Below, piece by piece: positions 41,888 to 51,245 of a DNA stretch of 64,000 nt. Within the stretch, counting starts at the first letter, position 1, and each line of letters opens with the position of its first letter. A program made the translations under genes and the position numbers. The notes under the pieces are model-generated. The model did not search any database. It saw only the letters and a list, made by a program, of their open reading frames with translations, and had not been told where the DNA came from. Source of the DNA: Gemmiger sp. An120 (GTDB taxonomy: Bacteria; Bacillota; Clostridia; Oscillospirales; Ruminococcaceae); contig NZ_NFLN01000014.1 of assembly GCF_002160955.1 (NCBI RefSeq), positions 1 to 64,000 on the forward strand, given 5' to 3'.

Positions 41888-42994
41888 TCAGTCCCAGCGG
41901 CCGCCCAGCAGCAGCTTCTGCGCCAGGATCAGCCGGTAGTACCAGACGGTTTTCCGGTTGTCCCAGTCGTACATGGCGGCAACCAGTTTGGCGCTGCCCA
42001 GCCGGAAGGGCAGGTAGTAGGGGGTGTAGCGGCGGCGGGCCAGCAGACCGTCCAGCAGGGCGGTGACCTCCGGGCCGCGCAGATACCCGGCGGGCAGGGC
42101 CTCGCCCAACTCCCGCGCGCACCAGGCCCCGTAGGCCAGGCACCGCAGGTAATGGCGGATGGTCACATAGCCCTTGTCCGGCTCGGCAAACAGGTCGGCG
42201 TACTCGGTCAGGTTGGCGCGCAGTTCTTCCAGAATGGCGGGGGCGTAGCCGGGCTTGGCCGCGTCCGCGTCCCGCTTGAACTGGCCGTACCGGGCCTCGT
42301 ACCGGGTGACCAGGGATTCCGGGTTGTCCATCTCGTGATAATAACGGGGAACCGGCAGGTAGGTGTACAGCCGGGGCTTGTCCGAGAAGAAGTTCTCCTG
42401 GTACTGCTGGAAGAACACCTCGTCCTCGCTCAGGTTGTGCTCGTAGCCCAGCTCCTTGTCGAACCGCATGCCGAACTTTTTGATGCAGCCGGCCTGGAAC
42501 AGCTTGTTCCACACCTGCACCCCCTGGCCCTTGGAGGTGAACATCATCTGCACCTCCAGCCCCCGCATCAGGGTTTCGGCAAAGGGTTCGCCGGCACGGC
42601 GGGCCAGCTCGGCCTCGTCCAGGGTCAGCTCCCACATGACCAGACGGTCCGGGTGGGCCAGCTGGCTGCGCATGGCGTACTCCATCAGGTGGGCCTCGAT
42701 GGCGTCGTCCGCGTCCACAAAAAAGATATACAGGCCCACGGCCGCGTCCAGGCCCGCGTTGCGGGCGGTGGACACGCCGCCGTTTTCCTTGTGAATCACC
42801 CGCACACGGGGGTCTTTCGCGGCGTAGGAATCGCAGATGGCGCCGCAGCCGTCCGGGCTGCCGTCATCCACCAGAATGAGTTCAAATTCCGGCCAGGTCT
42901 GGGCCAGGATGCTGTCCACGCACCGGGGCAGGAATTTTTCGCAATTCCACACCGGCACGATCACGGAAACCAGAGGGGTCTGTTCCGGCTGCAT
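41888..42994 (-). CDS. Glycosyltransferase family 2, fifth of array
   Basis: 368 residues. VSVIVPVWNCEKFLPRCVDS, LVDDGSPDGCG, NGGVSTARNAGLDAAVGLYIFFVDADDAIEA, QVWNKLF and LSEDEVFFQQY are present. It ends LAQKLLLGGRWD, the array's common C-terminal motif. The ATG has a strong GGAGG upstream. Confidence 0.9.
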   Translation of the reverse strand: MQPEQTPLVSVIVPVWNCEKFLPRCVDSILAQTWPEFELILVDDGSPDGCGAICDSYAAKDPRVRVIHKENGGVSTARNAGLDAAVGLYIFFVDADDAIEAHLMEYAMRSQLAHPDRLVMWELTLDEAELARRAGEPFAETLMRGLEVQMMFTSKGQGVQVWNKLFQAGCIKKFGMRFDKELGYEHNLSEDEVFFQQYQENFFSDKPRLYTYLPVPRYYHEMDNPESLVTRYEARYGQFKRDADAAKPGYAPAILEELRANLTEYADLFAEPDKGYVTIRHYLRCLAYGAWCARELGEALPAGYLRGPEVTALLDGLLARRRYTPYYLPFRLGSAKLVAAMYDWDNRKTVWYYRLILAQKLLLGGRWD

Positions 42995-43019
42995 GAGGGT
43001 TACCTCCTTGACGTGGTGT

Positions 43020-44123
43020 TCAGGCCCGCCAGCCCGGGCCGGGGATATGGCGCATCACCGCGGCGGCCCGGTAGTACCAGGGGCTGCGGGTGCGCTCGCC
43101 GGCGTAGAGCCGGGCGATCAGGGCGGCGCTTTTCCAGCGGAAGGGCCAGTAGAACGGATAGTACCGGCCCCCGGCACGCAGCGCGTCCAGGCACCAGCGC
43201 ACCTCCGCCCAGCGGAAGAAGTCCGCGGGCAGACGCTCGCCCAGCTGAGCCGCGCTCCATACGCTATAGGCAAAGCAATGCAGATAGTGCAGGGCGGTGG
43301 GCACGGCCTGGTCGCCGGTGAAAAAGGCGGGAAATTTCTCCTGCCGCTGGCGGAATTCCCGGCGCAGCGTTTCCGCGTAGCCGCTCTCCGGCACCTCGTC
43401 CATCTCGGTGCGGGGGGCGGGGGCCGATTTTTTCAGGTTGGTCATGATGGAGTTGGGGTTGTTGCGCCGGTAGAAGTAGAGCGGCTCGTCCAGATACCGG
43501 AACCCCTGATCCGGCCCGGCCAGGAACAGCTCCATATACCGGGTGGAGAAAAGCGCGTCCTCGCCGGGGGCGTTCTTGCGGCCGTCCGGGTCCACAAAGG
43601 AGAAGTTGTTCCGGGTCAGGATATCCCGGCGGAACAGCTTGGTGTTGACCCCGGTATGCAGCGCGATCTGCAGAAAGATCAGCTGCATCTCCTCTTTGGT
43701 GCAGCGGCGGTGGGAGCGGGGCATACCGGGCAGGGCCTGGTACTCCTCCCAGTCGCTGGTGGAGCGCCAGATGGCCAGATCCCGGGGATACTGCTTCTGG
43801 GTGGAGAGGGCGGCTTCCAGCAGGCAGGGGACCATGGCATCGTCCGCGTCGAAGAAGTAGACCCACTCGGTATCGGCGGCGGCCAGACCCGCGTTGCGGG
43901 CGCTGGAGGCCCCGCCGTTGGGCTTGTGGATCACGGTAAACCGGCTGTCCCGCCCGGCCCACTCGTCGCAGACCGCGCCGCTGCCGTCGGTGGAGCCGTC
44001 GTCCACCAGCACGCATTTCCAGCCGGTAAAGGTCTGGGCCGCAATGGAGGCCAGGCAGATCGGCAGGAACTCGCCGGCGTTCCACACCGGCACCACGATG
44101 GTCAGTTCAGGGGTATTGGGCAT
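43020..44123 (-). CDS. Glycosyltransferase family 2, fourth of array
   Basis: 367 residues. LTIVVPVWNAGEFLPICLAS, LVDDGSTDGSG, NGGASSARNAGLAAADTEWVYFFDADDAMVP, NTKLF and PGEDALFSTRY are present. GGAGG precedes the start, 16 bases after the third gene of the array. The C-terminus ends at PGPGWRA, without the LLGG motif. Confidence 0.9.
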   Translation of the reverse strand: MPNTPELTIVVPVWNAGEFLPICLASIAAQTFTGWKCVLVDDGSTDGSGAVCDEWAGRDSRFTVIHKPNGGASSARNAGLAAADTEWVYFFDADDAMVPCLLEAALSTQKQYPRDLAIWRSTSDWEEYQALPGMPRSHRRCTKEEMQLIFLQIALHTGVNTKLFRRDILTRNNFSFVDPDGRKNAPGEDALFSTRYMELFLAGPDQGFRYLDEPLYFYRRNNPNSIMTNLKKSAPAPRTEMDEVPESGYAETLRREFRQRQEKFPAFFTGDQAVPTALHYLHCFAYSVWSAAQLGERLPADFFRWAEVRWCLDALRAGGRYYPFYWPFRWKSAALIARLYAGERTRSPWYYRAAAVMRHIPGPGWRA

Positions 44124-44139
44124 GGGGGAACCTCCTCCT

Positions 44140-45243
44140 TCATTTCCAGCCGGGCAACATAAGATGGGCCAGCTTGTCCAGGCGGTAGTAGAAAGCCTTG
44201 CGCCAGCTTTTGGCCTCGTATACCCGGGCCAGCAGCGCCTGCCGGTTCCAGCGCATGAGCAGCCAGGTCAGGGGTTCGGTTTTGTGCTGCCGCCCCAGTT
44301 CCAGCAGAAGGCTCACCGCCGGTTCCCGGCGCAGCGGGCAGGGCAGCGGCTCGCCCAAGGCCCGGGCGCTGTATACGCCAAAGGTCAGGGTGGCCATGTA
44401 ATGGGCAATGGTTTCCCGGGCAGTCTGCTCATTGGCAAACAGCGCCGGACGGCTGCAGATGTCCCGGCATTCCCGGCAAATAACGTTCCAGTAACCGGGC
44501 TGCGGCGGCTCCGGCCCTTCCGCCGGGGCAGCGGCGCGCTGCCGGTTGAACCTGGTGGCCTGGGAGTTGTCGTTGGCCCGCTCGTTGTAATACAGCGCCT
44601 GTTCAAAGAACACATAGCCGCCCGGCCGGCCGCCAAAGAACGACCGGTAGTACCGGTCAAGAAAATCCTTGTCCTCGCCCATTTTTTCCAGGCGGCCCAG
44701 TTCCTCGTTAAAGCGCAGGTGTTCCCGGCGGATCACATCGCCGTCAAACAGTTTGTTCCAGGGCTGCATCTCAATGCCCCGGCTGGTAAACAGCAGCATC
44801 ATCTCCACCGCGTCGCACAGGCGGGGAGAAGAGGGCAGGGCAGACGCCTGTTCAAAAGCCGCCCAGTCGATGGCATACTGCCATACCGGCACCCGCTGCG
44901 GATGCAGCCGGACCTGTTCCACCACATATTCCAGTTCGTGGGGGCCCATGGCGTCGTCGTTGTCGCAGAAAGCGATATACCGGCCCCGGGCCGCATCCAG
45001 TCCGGTATTGCGGGCCCTGCTGATGCCGCCGTTGGGCTGGTGGATCACCCGGAACCGGCTGTCCCGGGCGGCCCACTCGTCACAGATCGCACCGCTGTTG
45101 TCCGGGCTGCCGTCCTCCACCAGGATACATTCCCAGTCGGTCAGGGTCTGGGCGGTCACCGCCGCCAGACAGCGGGGCAGCAGTTTTTCCGCGCCCCACA
45201 CCGGGATGATCACGCTGACCAGCGGACGATCCGATTGGTTCAT
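44140..45243 (-). CDS. Glycosyltransferase family 2, third of array
   Basis: 367 residues. VSVIIPVWGAEKLLPRCLAA, LVEDGSPDNSG (Asp to Glu in the first acidic position), NGGISRARNTGLDAARGRYIAFCDNDDAMGP, QPWNKLF and MGEDKDFLDRYY are present. It ends LAHLMLPGWK. The ATG at 45243 follows AGGAAG at 6 bases; an in-frame TTG two codons upstream lacks room for a ribosome site. Confidence 0.9.
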   Translation of the reverse strand: MNQSDRPLVSVIIPVWGAEKLLPRCLAAVTAQTLTDWECILVEDGSPDNSGAICDEWAARDSRFRVIHQPNGGISRARNTGLDAARGRYIAFCDNDDAMGPHELEYVVEQVRLHPQRVPVWQYAIDWAAFEQASALPSSPRLCDAVEMMLLFTSRGIEMQPWNKLFDGDVIRREHLRFNEELGRLEKMGEDKDFLDRYYRSFFGGRPGGYVFFEQALYYNERANDNSQATRFNRQRAAAPAEGPEPPQPGYWNVICRECRDICSRPALFANEQTARETIAHYMATLTFGVYSARALGEPLPCPLRREPAVSLLLELGRQHKTEPLTWLLMRWNRQALLARVYEAKSWRKAFYYRLDKLAHLMLPGWK

Positions 45244-45258
45244 GAACAACTTCCTTTC

Positions 45259-46368
45259 TTATTCCCCGGCGTTGGCTTTCCAGCCGGGCAGCAGCAGGCG
45301 GAACAGCTGGCAGAACCGGAAGAAGGGGGCCTGCTTGAGTTCGTCCCACTGGTAAAGCCGGGCAGCAAAGCCGAACATCCGCCGCCGCAGCGGCAGGTAG
45401 TAGGGATTGAAGATGCGGTTTGCCTGCCACCAGTCCAGCAGCTCGGCCAGTTCGGGGCCGTTGGTCAGTTCGACGGGGCGGCCTTCCTGCAATTTCTCCG
45501 CGCACCAGAGCGCAAAGGCGAAGCACCGGGTATAGTGCCGCACAAAGGCGATGGATTCCAGCGGGGGAATGTCGGTCAGGCGGGCGGGCATCTCAGCCCG
45601 GGCCGCCCGGTATTCCGCCAGGATAAAGGCCGCATAACCCGGCTCCGGGTCGGGCAGGGTCAGTTCCAGACGCTGGGTGGCGGTACGGGTGATACTGGTG
45701 CGGTTGTCCGGGTAGTGGAAATAGCGGGGGGTGGCGGCGTAGGCCATGGGCACCGGCGTATCCGGCCAGCGGGCGGCCAGGTACTGTTCCATGAACAGCT
45801 TGTCCTCGCCCAGGTTGTCCCGCTTGCCCAGGGTCTCGTCAAACCGGAGCCCCGCCGCACGCACCGCGGCGGTGTTGAACAGCTTGTTCCAGATGGTCAC
45901 GAAGATGGAGCCGCAGGGATGGCGGCGCAGCATGGAGTCCCCGTCGGTGAGTTCAAACTCCAGCGGCTTTGCCGCCGCGGCGGCAAAATCGGCCGCGTCC
46001 CGGGTGTAGCCCCACATGACCAGCCGGTCGGGATGGGCGGTCTGCATGGTCACGGCATATTCCAGGCTGTGGGGATCCATGGCGTCGTCCTGGTCGCAGA
46101 AGGTGAACCACTCGCCCCGCAGCTGGGCCAGAGCCGCATTGCGGGCGCTGGAAACGCCGCCATTCTCCTTGTCCAGCAGGCGGAACCGGGGATCTTTTTC
46201 CGCCAGGGCGGCGCAGACGGTCCGGCTGTCGTCGGTGGAGCCGTCATTGACCATCAGGCACTCAAAATTTTGGTAGGTCTGGGCCTGCAGGCTGCCCAGG
46301 CTGCGCGCCAGCCATTGCTCGCCGTTGTAGACGGGCAATATCACGCTGACCAGCGGCTGTTCGTTCAT
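45259..46368 (-). CDS. Glycosyltransferase family 2, second of array
   Basis: 369 residues. VSVILPVYNGEQWLARSLGS, MVNDGSTDDS (Asn in the first acidic position), NGGVSSARNAALAQLRGEWFTFCDQDDAMDP, TIWNKLF and LGEDKLFMEQYL are present. It ends RLLLPGWKANAGE. Spacer of 28 bases to the first array gene. Confidence 0.9.
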   Translation of the reverse strand: MNEQPLVSVILPVYNGEQWLARSLGSLQAQTYQNFECLMVNDGSTDDSRTVCAALAEKDPRFRLLDKENGGVSSARNAALAQLRGEWFTFCDQDDAMDPHSLEYAVTMQTAHPDRLVMWGYTRDAADFAAAAAKPLEFELTDGDSMLRRHPCGSIFVTIWNKLFNTAAVRAAGLRFDETLGKRDNLGEDKLFMEQYLAARWPDTPVPMAYAATPRYFHYPDNRTSITRTATQRLELTLPDPEPGYAAFILAEYRAARAEMPARLTDIPPLESIAFVRHYTRCFAFALWCAEKLQEGRPVELTNGPELAELLDWWQANRIFNPYYLPLRRRMFGFAARLYQWDELKQAPFFRFCQLFRLLLPGWKANAGE

Positions 46369-46396
46369 GGGTTGTCACCTCATTGTGTTGTGAAAA

Positions 46397-47587
46397 TCAG
46401 CGGTTCCACCTTCCGCCCAGCAGGTAGTAGAAGCCCCAGTCGAAGCGGCCGAAGTTGCGGCTGTGGCTGGCGTCCAGGTAGTACATCCGGGCGGCCAGGG
46501 CGGCGCTGTGCCAGCGCAGGGGCAGGTAGTAGGGCGAGTAGCGGCGGCGCTGTTTGCACCAGGCCAGCGCACCGGCCAGGCCCGGGTGGGCCCACATCCC
46601 GGCGGGCAGGGGCTTGCCGGTTTTGCGGCAGGCCCAGATGCCGTAGGCCAGGCTGCGAAGCAGGCTCAGGTGCAGGCCGGAGGTTTTATGCTCATCGCCG
46701 CCGTAGATCCAGTCCAGCTTGGCGTCCTGCTCGTAATCGTCCAGCAGCATCTGACAATAGGCGGTGGGATCGGCGGGCAGGGCCAGCTGCTCGTTGGCTT
46801 CGTCGGCCATGGCGGCGTTCTCGCCCGCCACCCGCACCTCGATATGGCGGGTGATGGCGTCGGTGTTGGTACAGTCGTAGTAATACAGATCGTTGCCGGT
46901 GTAGGCGATGGGCTGTTCCGGGCTGGGATCCAGCGCCAGGCGCATATACCGGTCCACATAGTCCCGGTCCTCGCCGTACCACTGGCCATCCGGATCGATG
47001 CGGTACTGATCCTTTTCCGGGCGGATATTCTCGTCAAACCACAGATCGTGCTGCGCCAGCAGCTTGCGGTCGAACAGCTTGTTCCAGGCGGTGAAATACA
47101 GGTTGCGCCGGACCATCAGCCGGTCGATCTGTTTGCGCGGCAGGCAAACCGCCGCCAGCGGCCGGTCAAAACCCGCTTCAAAGGCGGCGTGGTCGCCGGT
47201 ATACTCCCAGATCACGAAAGCGCCGGGGTGCTGCTTTTCCATCTCCAGCGCGTATTCCAGCGCGTGGGGGGAGAGCTCGTCGTCGCAGTCCGGAATGACC
47301 ACCCAGCGGCCCCGGGCGGCGGCCAGCCCCACGTTGCGGGCGCTGGAAGCGCCGCCGTTGGTTTTATGGATGGCCTTGAAGCGGGGGTCCTTGGCGGCCC
47401 AGACGTCGCACACCTTGCCGGAATCGTCCGGGGACTCGTCGTCCACCAGGATGCACTCCCAGTCGGTAAAGGTCTGGGCGGCCACCGACTCGCACAGGCG
47501 GTTCAGCCACTCGCCCTTGTACACCGCCGCCACCACGCTCACGGCGGGGGCGTTTTCGGCAAAGGGCTGCCAGCTGTGGTTTTGCAT
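46397..47587 (-). CDS. Glycosyltransferase family 2, first of array (longest)
   Basis: 396 residues. VSVVAAVYKGEWLNRLCES (Pro of the usual VPV missing), LVDDESPDDSG (Glu replaces the usual Gly of DDGS), NGGASSARNVGLAAARGRWVVIPDCDDELSP, TAWNKLF and YGEDRDYVDRYM are present. A roughly 25-residue insertion sits before the GED motif. It starts 12 bases after aroF, tying the array to the shikimate genes. Confidence 0.9.
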   Translation of the reverse strand: MQNHSWQPFAENAPAVSVVAAVYKGEWLNRLCESVAAQTFTDWECILVDDESPDDSGKVCDVWAAKDPRFKAIHKTNGGASSARNVGLAAARGRWVVIPDCDDELSPHALEYALEMEKQHPGAFVIWEYTGDHAAFEAGFDRPLAAVCLPRKQIDRLMVRRNLYFTAWNKLFDRKLLAQHDLWFDENIRPEKDQYRIDPDGQWYGEDRDYVDRYMRLALDPSPEQPIAYTGNDLYYYDCTNTDAITRHIEVRVAGENAAMADEANEQLALPADPTAYCQMLLDDYEQDAKLDWIYGGDEHKTSGLHLSLLRSLAYGIWACRKTGKPLPAGMWAHPGLAGALAWCKQRRRYSPYYLPLRWHSAALAARMYYLDASHSRNFGRFDWGFYYLLGGRWNR

Positions 47588-47599
47588 GGTATCCTCTCC

Positions 47600-48616
47600 T
47601 TACATATCCCGGCCCACCACATGGGCGATGGCGCGGCATTTGTCGATCACCTGGCGGAACTTGTCCGGCTTCAGGCTCTGGGCGCCGTCGCTCCAGGCGT
47701 TCTGGGGATCGTTGTGTACCTCAATGATCAGGCCGTCGGCCCCGGCGGCCACCGCCGCCAGGCTCATGGCTTCCACGTACCGCCAGTTGCCGGTGGCGTG
47801 GCTGGGGTCGATGATGATGGGCAGGTGGGTCTTTTCCTTGATGATGGGAATGACCGACAGGTCCAGGGTGTTGCGGGTGTAGGGCTCAAAGGTGCGGATG
47901 CCCCGCTCGCAGAAGATCACGTTCTCGTTGCCGCCGGCCATGATGTACTCGGCGCTCATGATCCACTCCTCGATGGTGTTGGCCAAACCGCGCTTGAGCA
48001 GCACCGGCTTTTTCATCTTGCCCACCGCCTTGAGCAGCTGGAAGTTCTGCATATTGCGGGCGCCGATCTGCACCAGGTCCACGTACTGCTCGAACTCCTC
48101 GATCTTGTCCTCGCTCATGAGCTCGCTGACGATGGGCAGGCCGGTGAGTTCCCGGGCCTTGACCATGTCCAGCACGCCCTCGGTCCCGAGACCCTGGAAG
48201 GCATAGGGGGAGGTGCGGGGCTTGTACGCGCCGCCGCGCAGCATGGAACCGCCGGCCTCCTTGACGGCCTTGGCGATGTCCACCACCTGGGATTCGCACT
48301 CCACGCTGCAGGGGCCGCCGATGACGCAGATCTTTTCCTTGCCGCCGATCTTGACGCCGTTCACGTCCACGATGGTGTCGGCTTCATGGAACAGCCGGTT
48401 GGCCTTTTTATAGGGGGCGGACACGCGGGTGACGCTTTCCACCCAGGGGTTGGCGGCCACCTGCTTTTCGTTGACCTTGGTGGTGTCGCCCACGATGCCG
48501 AACACGTTGTAGTCGGTGCCGCGGATGAGGGTGACCGACAGGCCCTGGGCCTCGAAGCCGGCGATGATTTTCTGGATTTCTGCCTGGGGCGTGCCCCGTT
48601 TGGTTGAGATGATCAT
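47600..48616 (-). CDS. aroF: 3-deoxy-7-phosphoheptulonate synthase (DAHP synthase, type I-beta)
   Basis: A 338-residue first enzyme of the shikimate pathway (PEP + erythrose-4-P). An N-terminal ferredoxin-like regulatory domain (about 1-75, MIISTKRGTPQAEIQKIIAGFEAQG) precedes the barrel with GPCSVE, GAYKPRTSPYAFQGLG, QIGARNMQNFQLL, and IIIDPSHATGNW (metal/PEP site). This N-terminal domain is the known site of Tyr/Phe feedback in the class. It overlaps aroQ by 4 bases. Confidence 0.95.
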   Translation of the reverse strand: MIISTKRGTPQAEIQKIIAGFEAQGLSVTLIRGTDYNVFGIVGDTTKVNEKQVAANPWVESVTRVSAPYKKANRLFHEADTIVDVNGVKIGGKEKICVIGGPCSVECESQVVDIAKAVKEAGGSMLRGGAYKPRTSPYAFQGLGTEGVLDMVKARELTGLPIVSELMSEDKIEEFEQYVDLVQIGARNMQNFQLLKAVGKMKKPVLLKRGLANTIEEWIMSAEYIMAGGNENVIFCERGIRTFEPYTRNTLDLSVIPIIKEKTHLPIIIDPSHATGNWRYVEAMSLAAVAAGADGLIIEVHNDPQNAWSDGAQSLKPDKFRQVIDKCRAIAHVVGRDM

Positions 48617-49065
48617 TGTGGTACAGTTCCTTTCCCGGTAATGATTTGCTGCAAGAAGCGCGCCGCGTTCACATAGCCCTCAATGCCCTGGCCGATGAAG
48701 TGGCCCTGGCAGGCCATGCCGGCGTAGCTGATCTGGCGGAAGGGTTCCCGCTTGGTCACGTCGCTGATATGTACCTCGGCGGCGGGCAGCGCCACCGCCT
48801 TGAGCGCGTCCAGAATGGCGATGCTGGTGTGGGTATAGGCCCCCGGATTGATCACGATGCCGTCCGCGTACTGCAGCGCGTCCTGGATCGCGTCCACCAG
48901 ATCCCCCTCGTGATTGGACTGATAAAATTCCGTTTCGATGCCCAGCGCGTCGCAGCAGGCGGCCACATACTCCACCATGGCGTTGTAGTCCACCGTGCCG
49001 TAGATGCCCGGTTCCCGGATGCCCAGCATGTTCAGGTTGGGCCCGTTCAGTATAAGCAGTTTCAT
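48613..49065 (-). CDS. aroQ: 3-dehydroquinate dehydratase, type II
   Basis: 150 residues. LNGPNLNMLGIREPGIYG contains the flexible lid and catalytic Arg/Tyr. NPGAYTHTSIAILDAL and EVHISDVTKREPFRQ (substrate His, Arg) complete the active site. It overlaps aroC and aroF by 4 bases each (ATGA junctions), so translation is tightly coupled. Confidence 0.96.
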   Translation of the reverse strand: MKLLILNGPNLNMLGIREPGIYGTVDYNAMVEYVAACCDALGIETEFYQSNHEGDLVDAIQDALQYADGIVINPGAYTHTSIAILDALKAVALPAAEVHISDVTKREPFRQISYAGMACQGHFIGQGIEGYVNAARFLQQIITGKGTVPQ

Positions 49066-50186
49066 GCTTCGCTTCCTTTCCGCTGCCAGTCCAGCCCGGC
49101 GCTCTGGGTCATCAGATCCAGAAGGCCCAGGGCTACCATGCTGTCCTGCACCACCCGCGCCCGGGGCAGGATGCAGGGGTCGTGCCGGCCCTTGAGCTGC
49201 AGGGTGGCCGCCTGGCCGGTGGACAGGTCCACCGTGGCCTGCTCTTTGAAGATGCTGGGGGTGGGCTTGATGACGGTGCTGAGCACCAGCGGCATGCCGT
49301 TGGTGATGCCCCCGTTGACCCCGCCGTTGTGGTTGGAACCGGTGACGACCCGGTCTTCCCAGAGCAGGAAGGGGTCGTTGGCCTGGCTGCCCCGCATCTC
49401 CGCCAGGGCAAAGCCGCTGCCGAACTCCACCCCTTTGACCGCCGGGATGCTGAACAGCAGATGGCTCAGCACGCTTTCCACGCTGTCAAAGAAGGGTTCG
49501 CCGATACCGGCGGGCAGGCCCAGCACGGCGGTTTCCAGCACGCCGCCCACGCTGTCCCCGTCGGCGGCCGCGGCCTTGATGGCCGCCCGCATGGGTTCTT
49601 CAAAGGCGGTGTCCAGCACCGGCAGGCCCTCGGTACGGGCGTCCAGCGCGTCCAGCTGACGGGCCAGACGATCGGGCTCCGCGTCAAAGCGGCTGCCCTC
49701 GATGCCCGCGCACCGGATGATGTGGGTGCCCACCCGCACCCCGTGGGCAGCCAGCACACCCAGGCACAGCGCCCCGGCGGCCACCACCGGCGCGGTGAGA
49801 CGGCCGGAAAAATGCCCGCCGCCCCGGCTGTCCTGCCAGCCCTGGTACTTGGCCAGGGCGGTGAAGTCCGCGTGGCCCGGGCGGGGCATGGCGGCCAGCT
49901 GGTCGTAGTCCCCGGAGCGGGTGTTGGTGTTCTCGATCACAAAGGTGATGGCGGTGCCGGTGGTATGGCCCTTGTACACGCCGCTCAGAAAGCGGACGGT
50001 ATCCGGCTCGGTGCGGGCGGTGGTGAGCCCGTCCCCCCGGGCGCGGCGCTTGTCCATCTGGCGGGCGATAAAATCCTCGTCCACCGGCAGGCCCGCGGCC
50101 AGGCCGTGCAGCACACCGCCCACCGCCGGGCCGTGGCTTTCGCCGAAAATCGTCAGGTTCACGGCGCTGCCAAAGCTATCCCTCAT
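49062..50186 (-). CDS. aroC: Chorismate synthase
   Basis: A 374-residue FMN-dependent enzyme making chorismate from EPSP. Signatures are FGESHGPAVGGVLHGLAAG (catalytic His), RAGHADFTALAKY-type segment (RPGHADFTALAKY), DSRGGGHFSGRLTAP and GSNHNGGVNGGITNGMPL. Length is usual. Spacer of 30 bases to aroB. Confidence 0.96.
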   Translation of the reverse strand: MRDSFGSAVNLTIFGESHGPAVGGVLHGLAAGLPVDEDFIARQMDKRRARGDGLTTARTEPDTVRFLSGVYKGHTTGTAITFVIENTNTRSGDYDQLAAMPRPGHADFTALAKYQGWQDSRGGGHFSGRLTAPVVAAGALCLGVLAAHGVRVGTHIIRCAGIEGSRFDAEPDRLARQLDALDARTEGLPVLDTAFEEPMRAAIKAAAADGDSVGGVLETAVLGLPAGIGEPFFDSVESVLSHLLFSIPAVKGVEFGSGFALAEMRGSQANDPFLLWEDRVVTGSNHNGGVNGGITNGMPLVLSTVIKPTPSIFKEQATVDLSTGQAATLQLKGRHDPCILPRARVVQDSMVALGLLDLMTQSAGLDWQRKGSEA

Positions 50187-50216
50187 ATACGATTCCCCCT
50201 TGCTGTAAAAATCCCC

Positions 50217-51245
50217 TCAGGCCTTGTCCAGGCCCACCAGTGTTTCCAGTGCCTCCAGCGGCGCTTTGTCCAGCCGCCAGCAGCCCAGCCCCGGCACCTT
50301 GACCAGGGTGACGCTGCCGCCCCGGGCCTTTTTGTCGTGCCGCATGTAGGCCAGCACCTGTTCCTTGTTGTAGGTGGCCCGGGCGGGCAGGCCCAGCTTG
50401 CGGTAGACCGCCCGTACCCGCTTTTGCAGCTGCCTGTCCTCGATCATGGGCAGCATGCCCAGTGCCACGCACTCCCCGTGGAAATATCCCTTGGTGCGGC
50501 GGCCCTTGATGCCCCGCACCGCCTCGATGCCGTGGCCCAGCGTATGGCCGAAATTCAGCGCCGCCCGGGCGCCGTGCTCGGTTTCGTCCTGCTCCACGAT
50601 CTTCTTTTTCACCAGCAGGCTGCGGTAGATGATGTCCTCGATGTCGGCGTCCACGTCCCCGTTTTCAAACAGCAGAAACAGCTGCGGGTCACAGATCAGG
50701 CCGGCCTTGATGGCCTCGGCCAGGCCATTGATGTAATGCCGGCGGGGCAGGGTGGACAGGGTGTCCGGGTCGATGACCACGAGTTTGGGCTGCCAGAAGG
50801 CGCCCACGATGTTCTTGGCGTCCCCCAGGTCCACGGCCACCTTGCCGCCGATGGAGGAGTCGATCTGGGACAGGGTGGTGGTGGGGCAGTTGATGAAATC
50901 CACCCCGCGCATGAAGGTGGCGGCCACAAAGCCCGCCAGGTCGCCCACCACGCCGCCGCCCACGGCGATCACCAGGCCGCCCCGGTCCAGCCCGGCGTCC
51001 AGCGCCTGCTGCAGCAGCTGCCCGTAAACCTTCAGGCTTTTGCTGGCCTCCCCCTGGGGCACGGTGGCGATGGTGCCGTGGGGGCACTGGGCGGCCACCT
51101 TTTGGGCGTATTCGGCGGGCACGCCGCTGTCGGTGACGATCAGCACCGGCCGGTCCAGCCAGGCCAGCTGGCTCAGGTTGGCCAGCGCGCCCCGTTTCAG
51201 AATAATGTCGTAGCTGCGGGGGCCAAGACGCATGGAAAGTTTCAT
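50217..51245 (-). CDS. aroB: 3-dehydroquinate synthase
   Basis: A 342-residue NAD+- and metal-dependent cyclase turning DAHP into dehydroquinate. GGGVVGDLAGFVAATFMRGV is the NAD-binding segment, PTTTLSQIDSSIGGKVAVDL the substrate loop, and NFGHTLGHGIEAV provides metal-ligand His residues. It overlaps pheA by 4 bases. Confidence 0.96.
   Translation of the reverse strand: MKLSMRLGPRSYDIILKRGALANLSQLAWLDRPVLIVTDSGVPAEYAQKVAAQCPHGTIATVPQGEASKSLKVYGQLLQQALDAGLDRGGLVIAVGGGVVGDLAGFVAATFMRGVDFINCPTTTLSQIDSSIGGKVAVDLGDAKNIVGAFWQPKLVVIDPDTLSTLPRRHYINGLAEAIKAGLICDPQLFLLFENGDVDADIEDIIYRSLLVKKKIVEQDETEHGARAALNFGHTLGHGIEAVRGIKGRRTKGYFHGECVALGMLPMIEDRQLQKRVRAVYRKLGLPARATYNKEQVLAYMRHDKKARGGSVTLVKVPGLGCWRLDKAPLEALETLVGLDKA

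Noticed and set aside
37336-47587. A capsule or exopolysaccharide biosynthesis cluster
   Set aside because: No polymerase, flippase, ABC exporter, priming transferase or nucleotide-sugar gene accompanies the glycosyltransferases; the neighbours are all aromatic-pathway genes.
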